From assembly GCF_004347735.1 (NCBI RefSeq), contig NZ_SLTI01000049.1, forward strand, positions 1 to 64,000: 64,000 nucleotides of DNA, given 5' to 3'. Position 1 is the first letter of the stretch, and the number at the start of each line of letters is the position of its first letter. This document shows positions 23,374 through 31,229 of the stretch, in pieces. The notes under the pieces are model-generated. The model saw only the letters and a program-made list of their open reading frames with translations, had not been told where the DNA came from and ran no database searches. This stretch comes from Sulfuricurvum sp. IAE1. Lineage in GTDB: Bacteria > Campylobacterota > Campylobacteria > Campylobacterales > Sulfurimonadaceae. The translations under genes were made by a program, and so were the position numbers.

Positions 23374-23622
23374 ATGGGTACAAAAAAAACACAAAACAAA
23401 ATTGCCACATTCCGTTCAGTATGGGATGGCGACGTGGTAATAGAATCTTCATGTCGGGTTAATCTTTCAACCGGAAGAGTAATCGACATCGAAACTGTTG
23501 ACGTTGACGATCTCGATCTTGAAGTCTTGGAATTACAAGAAGTTGAGCTTGCTGATGGTCGGCGTTTCGAAGTAGCCGAAGACGATGATGGGTATGCTAT
23601 CAACATCATTAAGGAGAAATGA
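23374..23622 (+). CDS. Acidic hypothetical protein
   Basis: 82 residues from MGTKKTQNKIATFRSVWDGD. Strongly acidic middle (IETVDVDDLDLEVLELQEVE). No family recognised; co-translated with neighbours judged from spacing. Confidence 0.5.
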   Translation: MGTKKTQNKIATFRSVWDGDVVIESSCRVNLSTGRVIDIETVDVDDLDLEVLELQEVELADGRRFEVAEDDDGYAINIIKEK

Positions 23623-23623
23623 G

Positions 23624-23707
23624 ATGTCGCACGTTAACGAAAAGTGCGAAAGATGTTACAGTGGTCAGATTACGGAGCTTTCTGAATCGATCAAGAGCCT
23701 GCAATAG
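23624..23707 (+). CDS. 27-residue peptide with CxxC
   Basis: ATG one base after the previous stop, after AAGGAGAAATGAG. MSHVNEKCERCYSGQITELS...; the Cys pair could bind metal. May be a remnant of a longer zinc protein. Its stop is inside the GGTTAG element that follows (23707-23735). Confidence 0.35.
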   Translation: MSHVNEKCERCYSGQITELSESIKSLQ

Positions 23708-23763
23708 GTTAGCTGCTCCACCCGGAGAGGCTTTTAGAAAAAACTACACAAATCAACACTAAA

Positions 23764-23838
23764 ACAGCCCGACAGGGAGACAAAGTTTCCCTGCGGGGTT
23801 TTATTGTCTTCTCGTTGGGTTCCAAACAGGAGCTACCA
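23764..23838 (+). promoter_or_regulatory. Structured leader class A, copy 5 (ardC leader)
   Basis: Outer stem CCCGAC/GTTGGG, hairpin GGGA-TCCC, then TGCGGGGTTTTATTGTC. This copy keeps the shape and the GCGGG...TATTGT core, but I see no clear pairing to its ribosome-binding site (GGAGCTACC at 23829). Confidence 0.5.
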
Positions 23839-24705
23839 ATGAAAAATTCAGTTTACGACATCGTTACAGATGCAATTCTTGCGCAAATCGAACAAGGCGT
23901 TATCCCTTGGCATAAGCCTTGGGCGACGGTCAAACCATACAACTTCAAAACCGGCAAAGAGTATCGCGGTGTAAACCCAATTCTTTTATCCGGCGCTACT
24001 GATCCGCGTTTCCTGACCTTCAATCAAGCCAAAGAGCTTGGTGGTAACGTAAAGAAGGGTGCCAAATCTCACATCGTTGTGTTTTGGTCACCATTGAGCG
24101 TTAAAACGGTCAAAGATGAGGAGAGCGGCGAGGAGCTGGTTGATTCAAAAAGCCTTGGAAAGTTTGTCCTCAAATATTACCGCGTATTTTGTGCGAGTGA
24201 TATTGAGGGTATCGATTTTGGGCCATTGCCGGTTCCGGTAAAAGAGTTCAATCCGATCGATGCAGCGGAACAGGTCTGGAACGATTACAAGAACCGCCCT
24301 GCGTTTGTCATGGGTGGCAATAAAGCATGCTACTACCCCTCCAGAGACCAAATACAGATGCCTTTGAAAGAGGTGTTTGAATCTCCGGAGGAATACTATT
24401 CGACGCTCTTTCACGAAATGGGACACAGCACGGGTCACCCAACGCGGTTAAACCGCAAAGGGATTGCCGAATTCAATGGCTTTGGCACTCACACATACTC
24501 GTATGAGGAATTGGTTGCCGAAATGACTGCCGCGTTCTTGTGTACCCATGTCGGGATCGAAAACACAATTCAAAACTCCGCTTCCTATATCAAGGGTTGG
24601 GCTTCAAAACTCAAAGAGGATACGAAAATGATCGTATTGGCTGCAAGTCAAGCTCAAAAGGCTTCTGATTTGATCCTTGGTGTTAACAAGGGAGGTGTGG
24701 AATGA
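23839..24705 (+). CDS. ardC: ArdC-like antirestriction protein
   Basis: 288 residues after CAGGAGCTACCA. The N-terminal ssDNA-binding domain (~1-130) has family motifs VYDIVTDAILAQIEQGVIPW, KPWATVKPYNFKTGKEYRGV and LTFNQAKELGGNVKKGAKS. The C-terminal metallopeptidase-like domain has the zinc motif HEMGHSTGH at ~191, then EELVAEMTAAFL. ArdC proteins on conjugative plasmids protect incoming single-stranded DNA from restriction during transfer. Overlaps the next start by four bases. Confidence 0.9.
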   Translation: MKNSVYDIVTDAILAQIEQGVIPWHKPWATVKPYNFKTGKEYRGVNPILLSGATDPRFLTFNQAKELGGNVKKGAKSHIVVFWSPLSVKTVKDEESGEELVDSKSLGKFVLKYYRVFCASDIEGIDFGPLPVPVKEFNPIDAAEQVWNDYKNRPAFVMGGNKACYYPSRDQIQMPLKEVFESPEEYYSTLFHEMGHSTGHPTRLNRKGIAEFNGFGTHTYSYEELVAEMTAAFLCTHVGIENTIQNSASYIKGWASKLKEDTKMIVLAASQAQKASDLILGVNKGGVE

Positions 24706-25217
24706 GAGATATTAAATTCAAAGGGCTGACTACTAAAAACAAATGGGTTTATGGCAGCCTTGTTATAACAACTCACGGAATCAAACACATGCCTCACACC
24801 CATACAAAAACATGGATTATTGAGTCTGCGTTTGGTAACGGTGGCTGGTTTAGTATTGGAATGAAACAATATGTTAGACCCGAAACAGTGTGCGAATTTA
24901 CTGGTCAATATGATGGTGATTTTGGCACTGAGATATACGAAGGGGATATTGTCTTGGTTGGTGCAAAAAGGGGAATCGTTGAAATTATCAACGGTAACAC
25001 CTATGTAGCATTTGCCAACAACGATCTTGAATTGTTGAGTGATATCAAACAGATGACTTCGGTGATCGGGAATAAAAACGACAAAACCAACAACGCACGT
25101 AAAGTGCTTCAACTAATGGACAATGACTATTCTTATTGTGATGCGGTCGCGCTTGTTTGTAAAGAAACGGGTGCTGATCGTCAACAACTCGAAAAGGAAC
25201 TCGATCCGTTTATTTAA
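24702..25217 (+). CDS. YopX-family protein
   Basis: 171 residues. N-terminal ~90 residues match the phage YopX fold: MRDIKFKGLTTKNKWVYGSL, VRPETVCEFTGQYDGD and EIYEGDIVLV. The C-terminal ~55 residues (ARKVLQLMDNDYSYCDAVAL...) are an extra UBA-like helical part not usual for YopX. Function of the family is unknown; common in phages and mobile elements. Confidence 0.75.
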   Translation: MRDIKFKGLTTKNKWVYGSLVITTHGIKHMPHTHTKTWIIESAFGNGGWFSIGMKQYVRPETVCEFTGQYDGDFGTEIYEGDIVLVGAKRGIVEIINGNTYVAFANNDLELLSDIKQMTSVIGNKNDKTNNARKVLQLMDNDYSYCDAVALVCKETGADRQQLEKELDPFI

Positions 25218-25229
25218 AAAGGGGAACGC

Positions 25230-25400
25230 ATGAAATGCGCTTGCTGTAATCGAATCATAACTGATCCTGTCTCAGTATCAACGGGCTTCGGTCCGGTGTG
25301 CAGAGAAAAGCTTGGATTAGTGACGGTTCACACAAAAATCAATGGCAAAAAGAGTTATAAGATAGCCCGTCAAACGACTATCTGGGACTTTTTGGCTTAG
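25230..25400 (+). CDS. 56-residue zinc-binding protein (DUF6011-like)
   Basis: MKCACCNRIITDPVSVSTGF ending GPVCREKLG: the CxxC...GxGPxC pattern of a small family found in phages. The basic C-terminus (KKSYKIARQTTIWDFLA) could bind nucleic acid. Follows AAAAAGGGGAACGC, a good ribosome-binding site. Confidence 0.6.
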   Translation: MKCACCNRIITDPVSVSTGFGPVCREKLGLVTVHTKINGKKSYKIARQTTIWDFLA

Positions 25401-25500
25401 TCGACAAAGACTTTTTCTGTTTCTCCCATTAGGGAGTTCGTACTTGTACGGCTCCTTACGGGGCTGTACTATTTTTACAGTCCATCGGAGGGGCATAACA
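25395..25500 (+). promoter_or_regulatory. Leader with class B hairpin and class A-like hairpins
   Basis: GCTTAGTCGACAAAGACTTTTT (AGTC/GACT stem) is followed by GGGAG-TTCGTACTTGTACG-GCTCC and CTGTA-CTATTT-TTACAG. The order is as in class A leaders (hairpin, TTACGGGG, second arm) but the second arm is a clear self-contained hairpin. Ribosome-binding site is CGGAGGGGC, not GGAGCTACC. Confidence 0.45.
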
Positions 25501-25935
25501 ATGACGGAAACCAAACAATTCATCGACAACAACCAATCCTTTTTCTTTGGCAAAGCCGATGCTGTCGAAACTGCCAAAAAGGATCTGGAGATTTTCCATC
25601 AGCGAGAAATCCTAAACTCAAAAATTGATCGAAGCGGCGGCCCTATCAATGGTGACATCGTTATCATCAACGGAGTCGTCAAATTCGTTTCATTGGATCG
25701 ATTTCGCGAAAGCGGAACGATTCAGGTCTGCGATAGCGGATCGTTTCATCTTTTTTCGGATGGAGGGCTTGATTTTTCAGGCACTCACAATTTCGGAAAA
25801 ATTGAAATTTCGTCGCTTGTAAATACGACCGTCACTGGATCGCTGAACTGCTGGATCTTTTCCGGCGATGATGCTGGTCCTGGACGTCGCGTGAATTGGA
25901 AAATCAACGTCCCAGTTTGGGAAATTGCCAAATAA
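25501..25935 (+). CDS. Hypothetical protein with beta-rich middle
   Basis: 144 residues from MTETKQFIDNNQSFFFGKAD. N-terminal helix, then a repetitive beta pattern (GDIVIINGVVKFVSLDRF, SGTIQVCDSGSFHLFSDGGL, SLVNTTVTGSLNCWIF) that looks like a small beta-helix. No known family. Confidence 0.5.
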   Translation: MTETKQFIDNNQSFFFGKADAVETAKKDLEIFHQREILNSKIDRSGGPINGDIVIINGVVKFVSLDRFRESGTIQVCDSGSFHLFSDGGLDFSGTHNFGKIEISSLVNTTVTGSLNCWIFSGDDAGPGRRVNWKINVPVWEIAK

Positions 25936-25952
25936 TCTTCGCCCCCTCGCGG

Positions 25953-25973
25953 GGTTAGTAAAAAAAATACTTT
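25953..25973 (+). promoter_or_regulatory. GGTTAG hairpin (class B leader)
   Basis: GGTTAGTA-A7-TACTTT: stem AGTA/TACT followed by TTT, nine bases before GGAGCTACC of the methyltransferase gene. Confidence 0.35.
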
Positions 25974-25993
25974 CAAAAAATGGAGCTACCACC

Positions 25994-28123
25994 ATGAAAA
26001 ATCAAGATAAAAAAATGTCAGTCACACAAATCGTTGATCAACTCAAAGCCTCAAACGAGGATTTTGAGTGGTATCCAACCACGAGAGAGATCATTGAGGC
26101 GATGTACTGGGACATCCGCGGCGAAGAGAGAGAAGACGAGAGTGTTTATCGATGCGAACGGAAACACGTTTCCATCCTCGATATCGGTGCAGGAAACTGC
26201 AAACTCTTTTCAACGATCAGAGCAATTGCCGACGAACAACCGGACCTCGACGATTACTATTACCATGCAGGCGGCAGCAAGTCTATCCGCGACGGATATG
26301 AGAAGCGGCCGAATCAGGTACATATCTCAAAATACATGGCAATCGAAAAGTCTCAAACGCTGATCGATGCCATGCCTAACGACGTCTTCGTCGTGGGGAC
26401 CGATTTCAACGAAAACACTCTGATCGACAAGCGGGCCGATATCGTATTTTGTAACCCGCCGTATTCACAATACGCGCAGTGGACCGAACGGATTATCAAG
26501 GAGGCGAACGCCGACTATGTGTATCTGGTCATTCCGCAGCGCTGGGGTAAAAACAAATCGGTCCTGCAAGCACTCAAAGCCCGAAAGGCTACGGTTAAAC
26601 TTGTTGGTTCGTTTGACTTTCTCAACAGCGAAGACCGCAAAGCAAGAGCGAAAGTCTCTTTGCTGAAAGTTGAACTGGCAGTGAAATACTCCAAATATCA
26701 TGATGCCCAAGCCCATGTCGATCCATTCGATCTGTGGTTTAACGAAACGTTCAGTGTTGAGGCAGACAAAGCCAGCGATGGCTACGAAACCGACTACACC
26801 AAGCGTCAGGGGCAGAAAGCTTCCCATAAAGAGAAGGTGCGAAACGCTCTGGTGAGCGGGCGCGATCTGGTGACTATCCTGGTCGAGCTTTACAACCATG
26901 AGTTGGAGCATCTGATTGGCAACTACAAGAAGGTCACGGAACTCGATCCGGATATCCTCAAAGAGCTCGGCGTAAAAGTCGGCGCTCTCAAGGATGGACT
27001 GAAACAGAAAATTTCCGGCCTGAAGGTGTTGTATTGGGAAGAAATCTTTGAAAACCTTGAACAGATTACAAGCCGCCTGACAAGCCGCTCAAGAGATTCG
27101 ATGCTGAAAACGCTTATGGCGAACACCAGTATCGATTTCACGGCAACAAACGTCTATTCGGTAGTGATCTGGGCTATTAAGAACGCAAACCAATACTTTG
27201 ATCAACAAATGATTGAAGTGTATGATCAGTTCATTTCTGAAGAGGGTTTGAAATTCTATAAATCCAATCAACACTTTCTGAAAGACACGTTTCGATATTG
27301 TCGTAGTGACTTGGATAAAAAAGGGATTAAATATGCCCTTGACTATCGCATCGTGCTTCACGATTACCCGGAGTATTGGGAGAGCAGAGATAATGTGCTT
27401 TCGGTTAAGCAGATCACTAGAATTAATGATCTGATTATTGTGGCAAAAAATCTTGGATTCTCAATTGATGGGTTTATGAATAAAGTCCGCCTGGGAGAGA
27501 AAGATTTCGTCTATTTCAAAGTGCCGGGCGACAGAAAACTAACTAAAGGAACCAAAACGCATCTTGGAAGAATTGATGAGGTTTATGAGCAGACGGAAGA
27601 TAACGGTAAAAAGTGGATGCAGTATCTGATTGACGGTCAATACTACCACGGATCAATCGTCCGAATTGAAGATGACATTTTCACGACTGTAAAAGGTTTT
27701 AAAAATGGAAATGTGCATTATCAGCTGAACCAAAAATTCATCAAGAAACTAAACCTCGAAGTAGGTCGCTTGCGTGGATGGATTAAATCACCGGCAGAAG
27801 CGGCGGAAGAATTCGACATTACTGCGGAAGAGGCAAATGAGTATTGGAATTCCAATTATCAGATGCTTCCATCACACGTCGGAAACCTTTTGCCTGCATC
27901 TCCTGCGGCTGAACCTGAGATCGAAATCGAATCTGAGCCGGTTGTCAGTTTTGACAGTGCCGTTGTTTGCGAAGAGATACCTTTCGAGGTAGAAACTGAA
28001 GCGGATGCGGTCCCGGTGTTGGATGAAGAGTTGGTGGACATCGTTGAAATCGATGCGGTGACTGAACCTGAACAGAATAAAAGCGAGGAAGATGCCAAAC
28101 TCGGCGGACTTTTCGCGGCGTAA
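25994..28123 (+). CDS. DUF4942-type DNA N6-adenine methyltransferase-like protein
   Basis: 709 residues from MKNQDKKMSVTQIVDQL, after TGGAGCTACCACC. SAM-binding motif I is SILDIGAGNCKLF (~60) and the catalytic motif IV is VFCNPPYSQYAQW (~153), the NPPY form of amino-methyltransferases. The middle and C-terminus (VLYWEEIFENLEQITSRLTS ... LDYRIVLHDYPEYW) match the DUF4942 region found in large plasmid proteins. The last ~100 residues are acidic. It may methylate the element to resist restriction. Confidence 0.75.
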   Translation: MKNQDKKMSVTQIVDQLKASNEDFEWYPTTREIIEAMYWDIRGEEREDESVYRCERKHVSILDIGAGNCKLFSTIRAIADEQPDLDDYYYHAGGSKSIRDGYEKRPNQVHISKYMAIEKSQTLIDAMPNDVFVVGTDFNENTLIDKRADIVFCNPPYSQYAQWTERIIKEANADYVYLVIPQRWGKNKSVLQALKARKATVKLVGSFDFLNSEDRKARAKVSLLKVELAVKYSKYHDAQAHVDPFDLWFNETFSVEADKASDGYETDYTKRQGQKASHKEKVRNALVSGRDLVTILVELYNHELEHLIGNYKKVTELDPDILKELGVKVGALKDGLKQKISGLKVLYWEEIFENLEQITSRLTSRSRDSMLKTLMANTSIDFTATNVYSVVIWAIKNANQYFDQQMIEVYDQFISEEGLKFYKSNQHFLKDTFRYCRSDLDKKGIKYALDYRIVLHDYPEYWESRDNVLSVKQITRINDLIIVAKNLGFSIDGFMNKVRLGEKDFVYFKVPGDRKLTKGTKTHLGRIDEVYEQTEDNGKKWMQYLIDGQYYHGSIVRIEDDIFTTVKGFKNGNVHYQLNQKFIKKLNLEVGRLRGWIKSPAEAAEEFDITAEEANEYWNSNYQMLPSHVGNLLPASPAAEPEIEIESEPVVSFDSAVVCEEIPFEVETEADAVPVLDEELVDIVEIDAVTEPEQNKSEEDAKLGGLFAA

Positions 28124-28127
28124 ATCA

Positions 28128-28222
28128 TAACCCCTTATTGGGAGAACAATCTCCCGCAGGGGAGTATTGTGTCTCCTTCATCAGATCCTTGAGGTCGCAT
28201 CGTGCTTGGAGGCACACCACAA
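28128..28222 (+). promoter_or_regulatory. Structured leader class A, copy 6
   Basis: Hairpin GGGAG-AACAAT-CTCCC, then GCAGGGGAGTATTGTG. TGTGTCTCC (28168-28176) pairs over nine positions with GGAGGCACA (28208-28216), the divergent ribosome-binding site of the next gene. Because this site is not GGAGCTACC, the matching change in the leader is good support for the pairing. Confidence 0.6.
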
Positions 28223-28477
28223 ATGATTACTTCAATCACAGAAGAGCAGTTCAACATGCTGCTTGGGTTCAAATATCATATCTGGACCTACTACCACGAA
28301 AACGACGCGTCGTTCGATGCTATGCGCTGGGCAGAAATGCTCGACAAGGCTGGAATCAACTGGTTCGTGCAAAACACGGTCGCCATCTTGATGGAAACGA
28401 GAGCCAACGGGTTCTCTTCTTTGGCTGGATTATTGAAAGCCAAGGGAATTGAGGTGCGAAATGATCGTTGTGCATGA
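28223..28477 (+). CDS. 84-residue hypothetical protein
   Basis: ATG 28223 chosen (TTGGAGG at good distance) over a GTG at 28202. MITSITEEQFNMLLGFKYHI, helical, with Trp-rich WTYYHEND. Overlaps the next gene by 17 bases. No family recognised. Confidence 0.5.
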   Translation: MITSITEEQFNMLLGFKYHIWTYYHENDASFDAMRWAEMLDKAGINWFVQNTVAILMETRANGFSSLAGLLKAKGIEVRNDRCA

Positions 28478-28766
28478 TCTCTATAAAAACAGAGCCTATC
28501 TCTGCGCTTCGCCAGACAAGGCGAAAAAAGGTGATGAAGCAGGCGTAAAGCTCGCGCTTGATCGCCGCGAGACCATTGAGGTAGGTAAAACCATCTACGA
28601 ATACAATATCGCCCTAAACCGCTTCATCGCGGCCAACGGACGACAGTGGAAAAAATCTCTGCGTGACGCATGGGAAAGCGGGATCTATCCTGGTTCTACT
28701 CCGAAAACGGATGTCCCGGCGTTGCAGCGTCTCAGAAACAACGCTATCCCGATTCATGGGGTATAG
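28461..28766 (+). CDS. 101-residue basic hypothetical protein
   Basis: MIVVHDLYKNRAYLCASPDK; basic, with a C-terminal part rich in Pro and Arg. Start after TTGAGGTGCGAA. Function unknown. Confidence 0.45.
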   Translation: MIVVHDLYKNRAYLCASPDKAKKGDEAGVKLALDRRETIEVGKTIYEYNIALNRFIAANGRQWKKSLRDAWESGIYPGSTPKTDVPALQRLRNNAIPIHGV

Positions 28767-28782
28767 GCACAAAGGAGGTGCT

Positions 28783-29025
28783 ATGCGCTTTATACGAAAA
28801 CTCAAAATAAAAGGATTGCGACTGTATCGCAAAGCGGTTCGCCGAAACATTGTCGCCTATTTTGGTGACTTGATGTATGAGGCGGGCGTTGTGATGTTTA
28901 CCACAGGCGTTATCGGATATTTCTTTATCAAAGACGATAAACTTGATGATGTGACCATCTTCAAGCTCTTCCTCTATGGTATAATCGTCTTTACGATCGG
29001 CTTCGTCTTGAAGCTGGCAAAATAA
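28783..29025 (+). CDS. 80-residue two-helix membrane protein
   Basis: After AAAGGAGGTGCT. Strongly basic N-terminus (MRFIRKLKIKGLRLYRKAVR), then MYEAGVVMFTTGVIGYFFI and FKLFLYGIIVFTIGFVLKLA. Similar in build to the 13707 protein (basic segment, two helices, same FIxGFxLK-type ending). Possibly paralogs. Confidence 0.55.
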   Translation: MRFIRKLKIKGLRLYRKAVRRNIVAYFGDLMYEAGVVMFTTGVIGYFFIKDDKLDDVTIFKLFLYGIIVFTIGFVLKLAK

Positions 29026-29034
29026 GGAGATGTC

Positions 29035-29151
29035 ATGCAACTGATTGACTGGATTGCTATCCCGATGATTCTCATCGGTTCGGTACTGCTGATTGGCATG
29101 TACTTTAACAGCAAAAAGAAACATCACCGCCGCAAACCTGCACACAGCTAA
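29035..29151 (+). CDS. 38-residue membrane peptide
   Basis: After AAGGAGATGTC. MQLIDWIAIPMILIGSVLLI then GMYFNSKKKHHRRKPAHS: one helix and a very basic His-rich tail. Ten bases after the previous membrane protein. Confidence 0.5.
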   Translation: MQLIDWIAIPMILIGSVLLIGMYFNSKKKHHRRKPAHS

Positions 29152-29227
29152 AAAATCCCCTTTTTAACCTCTTTTCCTACTGAGGCCCGAGAAATCGGGA
29201 AGGGGTTTCTACATCAAAAAACTTGCA

Positions 29228-29360
29228 TTTGCCACCCAGAGAGGGAGCCTCAAAACTCCCAATGGGGGTAATGTAGCTCTTTTTCTGGATCGCAAAATCC
29301 ACTCAACACCACAAAATTCTAAATCCTCATGGTGTTGTTTCAGAGGTAAAGGAGCTACCA
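29228..29360 (+). promoter_or_regulatory. Structured leader class A, copy 7 (long form)
   Basis: Outer stem CCAGA/TCTGG, hairpin GGGAG-CTCCC, then ATGGGGGTAATGTAG. GTAGCTCTTT (29273-29282) pairs with AAGGAGCTAC (29349-29358) in ten positions. The second hairpin CAACACC/GGTGTTG holds the loop ACAAAATTCTAAATCCTCA, one base different from the bet leader, while the stem differs by compensating changes. Confidence 0.65.
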
Positions 29361-29810
29361 ATGCTAAATGAAAAATATGAAGTGCTTCATGCACTTATCA
29401 AGGATGCCAAAGCAATTTACTGCGACGGAAATATCTCAAATCTGGGGACTTACGAGTTTGATTCAGAGGTTGAATGGGCTGCTTTTGTGCGCGGCCTTGA
29501 GGCTATGTGTGGATGGAATGATTACCGTCACATTGAGGACCTTGAGGCAGACGACTACGAGCGGATGAGAGACGAAAATCCTGAATTGTACAAAGGTGTT
29601 TGCGCGCTCACGGGGATGAAGCTTTGCAATGACTGTTGCGGTCTTTTTCATAAATCTGAATTTGACGATGAAGGGCTTTGCCCGGACTGCCAAGAGGAAG
29701 AAGAAGAAGAGGAGAAATCATGGTGCCCATCCTGTAAAATGGATATGCACTTTGACGAGATCGGCAACTGTAAAGGTTGCGGCAACTCCATTGATGGGGG
29801 CGCTGTATGA
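29361..29810 (+). CDS. Acidic double zinc-ribbon protein
   Basis: 149 residues after AAAGGAGCTACCA. The first half is acidic and helical. The second has Cys pairs CNDCCGLF...CPDC and CPSCKMDM...CKGCGN, i.e. two zinc-binding knuckles separated by an EEEEEE run. It shares one long leader type with bet, so both are likely regulated together. Function unknown. Confidence 0.55.
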   Translation: MLNEKYEVLHALIKDAKAIYCDGNISNLGTYEFDSEVEWAAFVRGLEAMCGWNDYRHIEDLEADDYERMRDENPELYKGVCALTGMKLCNDCCGLFHKSEFDDEGLCPDCQEEEEEEEKSWCPSCKMDMHFDEIGNCKGCGNSIDGGAV

Positions 29811-29828
29811 AGACCTTAAAAGAATTCA

Positions 29829-29912
29829 AATAAAAGTTGCTCCGAACGGGAGCTGGTCAATTCTGGCCGCCTCCCGAAAGGGATTGGCGTGCCTTTCTCT
29901 TTAGGAGCTACC
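29829..29912 (+). promoter_or_regulatory. Class A-like leader, copy 8
   Basis: GGGAG...CTCCC hairpin (29848 and 29872) followed by GAAAGGGATTGGCGTG. GTTGCTCC (29836-29843) can pair with GGAGCTAC (29904-29911) with one mismatch. Less regular than the others. Confidence 0.4.
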
Positions 29913-30086
29913 ATGAACTCACTAGCATACGAAATTTGCGCCCAAGCGGCGTTAGCCTACAAAACGGCTTTGAAAAACGAGGAACGTTTCAAACTGGAGA
30001 TGATCGAGAGTCTAAAAAAGGTGAAAGCCGAAATTGAGGCTCTTTTTGCCAGCAAAGGGGGAAGCAATGAACTCTCTGCGGCTTGA
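29913..30086 (+). CDS. 57-residue helical protein
   Basis: After AGGAGCTACC. MNSLAYEICAQAALAYKTAL then a Lys/Glu-rich helix; likely a coiled coil. Overlaps the PAPS-reductase-like gene by 20 bases. Unknown. Confidence 0.5.
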   Translation: MNSLAYEICAQAALAYKTALKNEERFKLEMIESLKKVKAEIEALFASKGGSNELSAA

Positions 30087-31029
30087 TTTTCGGGAGACGT
30101 TCTCCGACCTCACCATCCTCTCTATGGGGCTTGGCCAGGATAGCCACGCCATCCTCTTTAAAATCGTGCATGATCCGGTGTTTAAGGCCAGATACGCTCC
30201 GCACAAACTGTTGGTGCTTTTCGCCGAAACCGGCAATGAGCATCCGCATACCTATGACTACATGCGGGATGTCACTATTCCGTTTTGCAGGGAGCATGGG
30301 ATTGAGTTCGTCCACATCGTGCCAGAAATGGGATACCACGGTGAGACATGGCAATCTTTGACTCATCAATGGGAATGCGGCACACCAACAATCGGTTCGG
30401 TGGCCTATCCAAAAACATGCACCCACAACCTCAAACTGGTCCCGCAATATCGTTTTGTAGAGGACTGGATTGCAGAACGCTATGAAGGCATCCGCAATAA
30501 CGGCCGCAAGCAGGCTTACGTCCAGTTTGCCAAGTATTACGGAAAGATCCGGTGGCTTGTCGGTATCGCCAAAGGGGAGGAATCCCGCGTGGCTGACGCC
30601 GAAGCCGAAACGGCTCTGTGGAAAAAGCAGGCGATCACGGTGGAATATCCGCTGATCGATGTCGGCTTGGACCGCTCTGGCTGTCAGGCATATATCAAGT
30701 CGCTCGGCTATCCGTTGCCGATGCCCTCAAATTGTATGTTCTGCCCTTACGGATGCAATGGGATGGAGTTGTTGTGGATGTACCACAGCTACCCGGATCG
30801 TTTTCACGAATGGGCGGAATACGAGCAAAAAAAACTTGATGCGCACTCAAGCGCGGAACGAAATCTTGGTGTTTCCGGGAAGCTTCATAAAGACGGCCCG
30901 AGAAAAGGAGAGGCGGTAACGCTGATCGATCTGGTTGAGCAATACAAACGGGATTTCCCGGATGTTACTCTTGAGCAGCTCCAAGAATGGAAATGGTCCC
31001 ACGGACATTGCGTTAGCAGCAAATACTGA
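30067..31029 (+). CDS. PAPS reductase-like adenine-nucleotide hydrolase family protein
   Basis: 320 residues from MNSLRLDFRETFSDLTILSM. PP-loop motif SMGLGQDSHAIL (~19) is the SGGxDS-type pyrophosphate binder. LLVLFAETGNEHPHTYDYMR is the second conserved strand of PAPS reductase/DndC-like proteins. A C-terminal CMFCPYGC is a typical metal or iron-sulfur Cys cluster. Phage and plasmid members of this family are thought to act in DNA or RNA modification, and here the gene is next to two DNA methyltransferases. Exact reaction unknown. Confidence 0.7.
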   Translation: MNSLRLDFRETFSDLTILSMGLGQDSHAILFKIVHDPVFKARYAPHKLLVLFAETGNEHPHTYDYMRDVTIPFCREHGIEFVHIVPEMGYHGETWQSLTHQWECGTPTIGSVAYPKTCTHNLKLVPQYRFVEDWIAERYEGIRNNGRKQAYVQFAKYYGKIRWLVGIAKGEESRVADAEAETALWKKQAITVEYPLIDVGLDRSGCQAYIKSLGYPLPMPSNCMFCPYGCNGMELLWMYHSYPDRFHEWAEYEQKKLDAHSSAERNLGVSGKLHKDGPRKGEAVTLIDLVEQYKRDFPDVTLEQLQEWKWSHGHCVSSKY

Positions 31030-31039
31030 GGTGCATATA

Positions 31040-31210
31040 ATGAAAACCTACTTCCTTGGCTACTCATTTGAGATAGCCCAAGAAAAATCCCGCTGGTGCT
31101 TTACCGTCCGAAACTCGGCCGGGTACATCTGCGACGGTGGGTACTCGCGAACACAAAATGGCGCAGAAAGAAAAGCTCGAAAAATGATCAAGCTTTTTGC
31201 GTCCTATTAA
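31040..31210 (+). CDS. 56-residue basic hypothetical protein
   Basis: MKTYFLGYSFEIAQEKSRWC ... ERKARKMIKLFASY. Starts 10 bases after the previous gene. Similar in size and start to the MKTYVV/MKTFFI small proteins at 21.3-21.8 kb. Unknown. Confidence 0.45.
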   Translation: MKTYFLGYSFEIAQEKSRWCFTVRNSAGYICDGGYSRTQNGAERKARKMIKLFASY

Positions 31211-31229
31211 AACAAAAACAGGAGCTACC

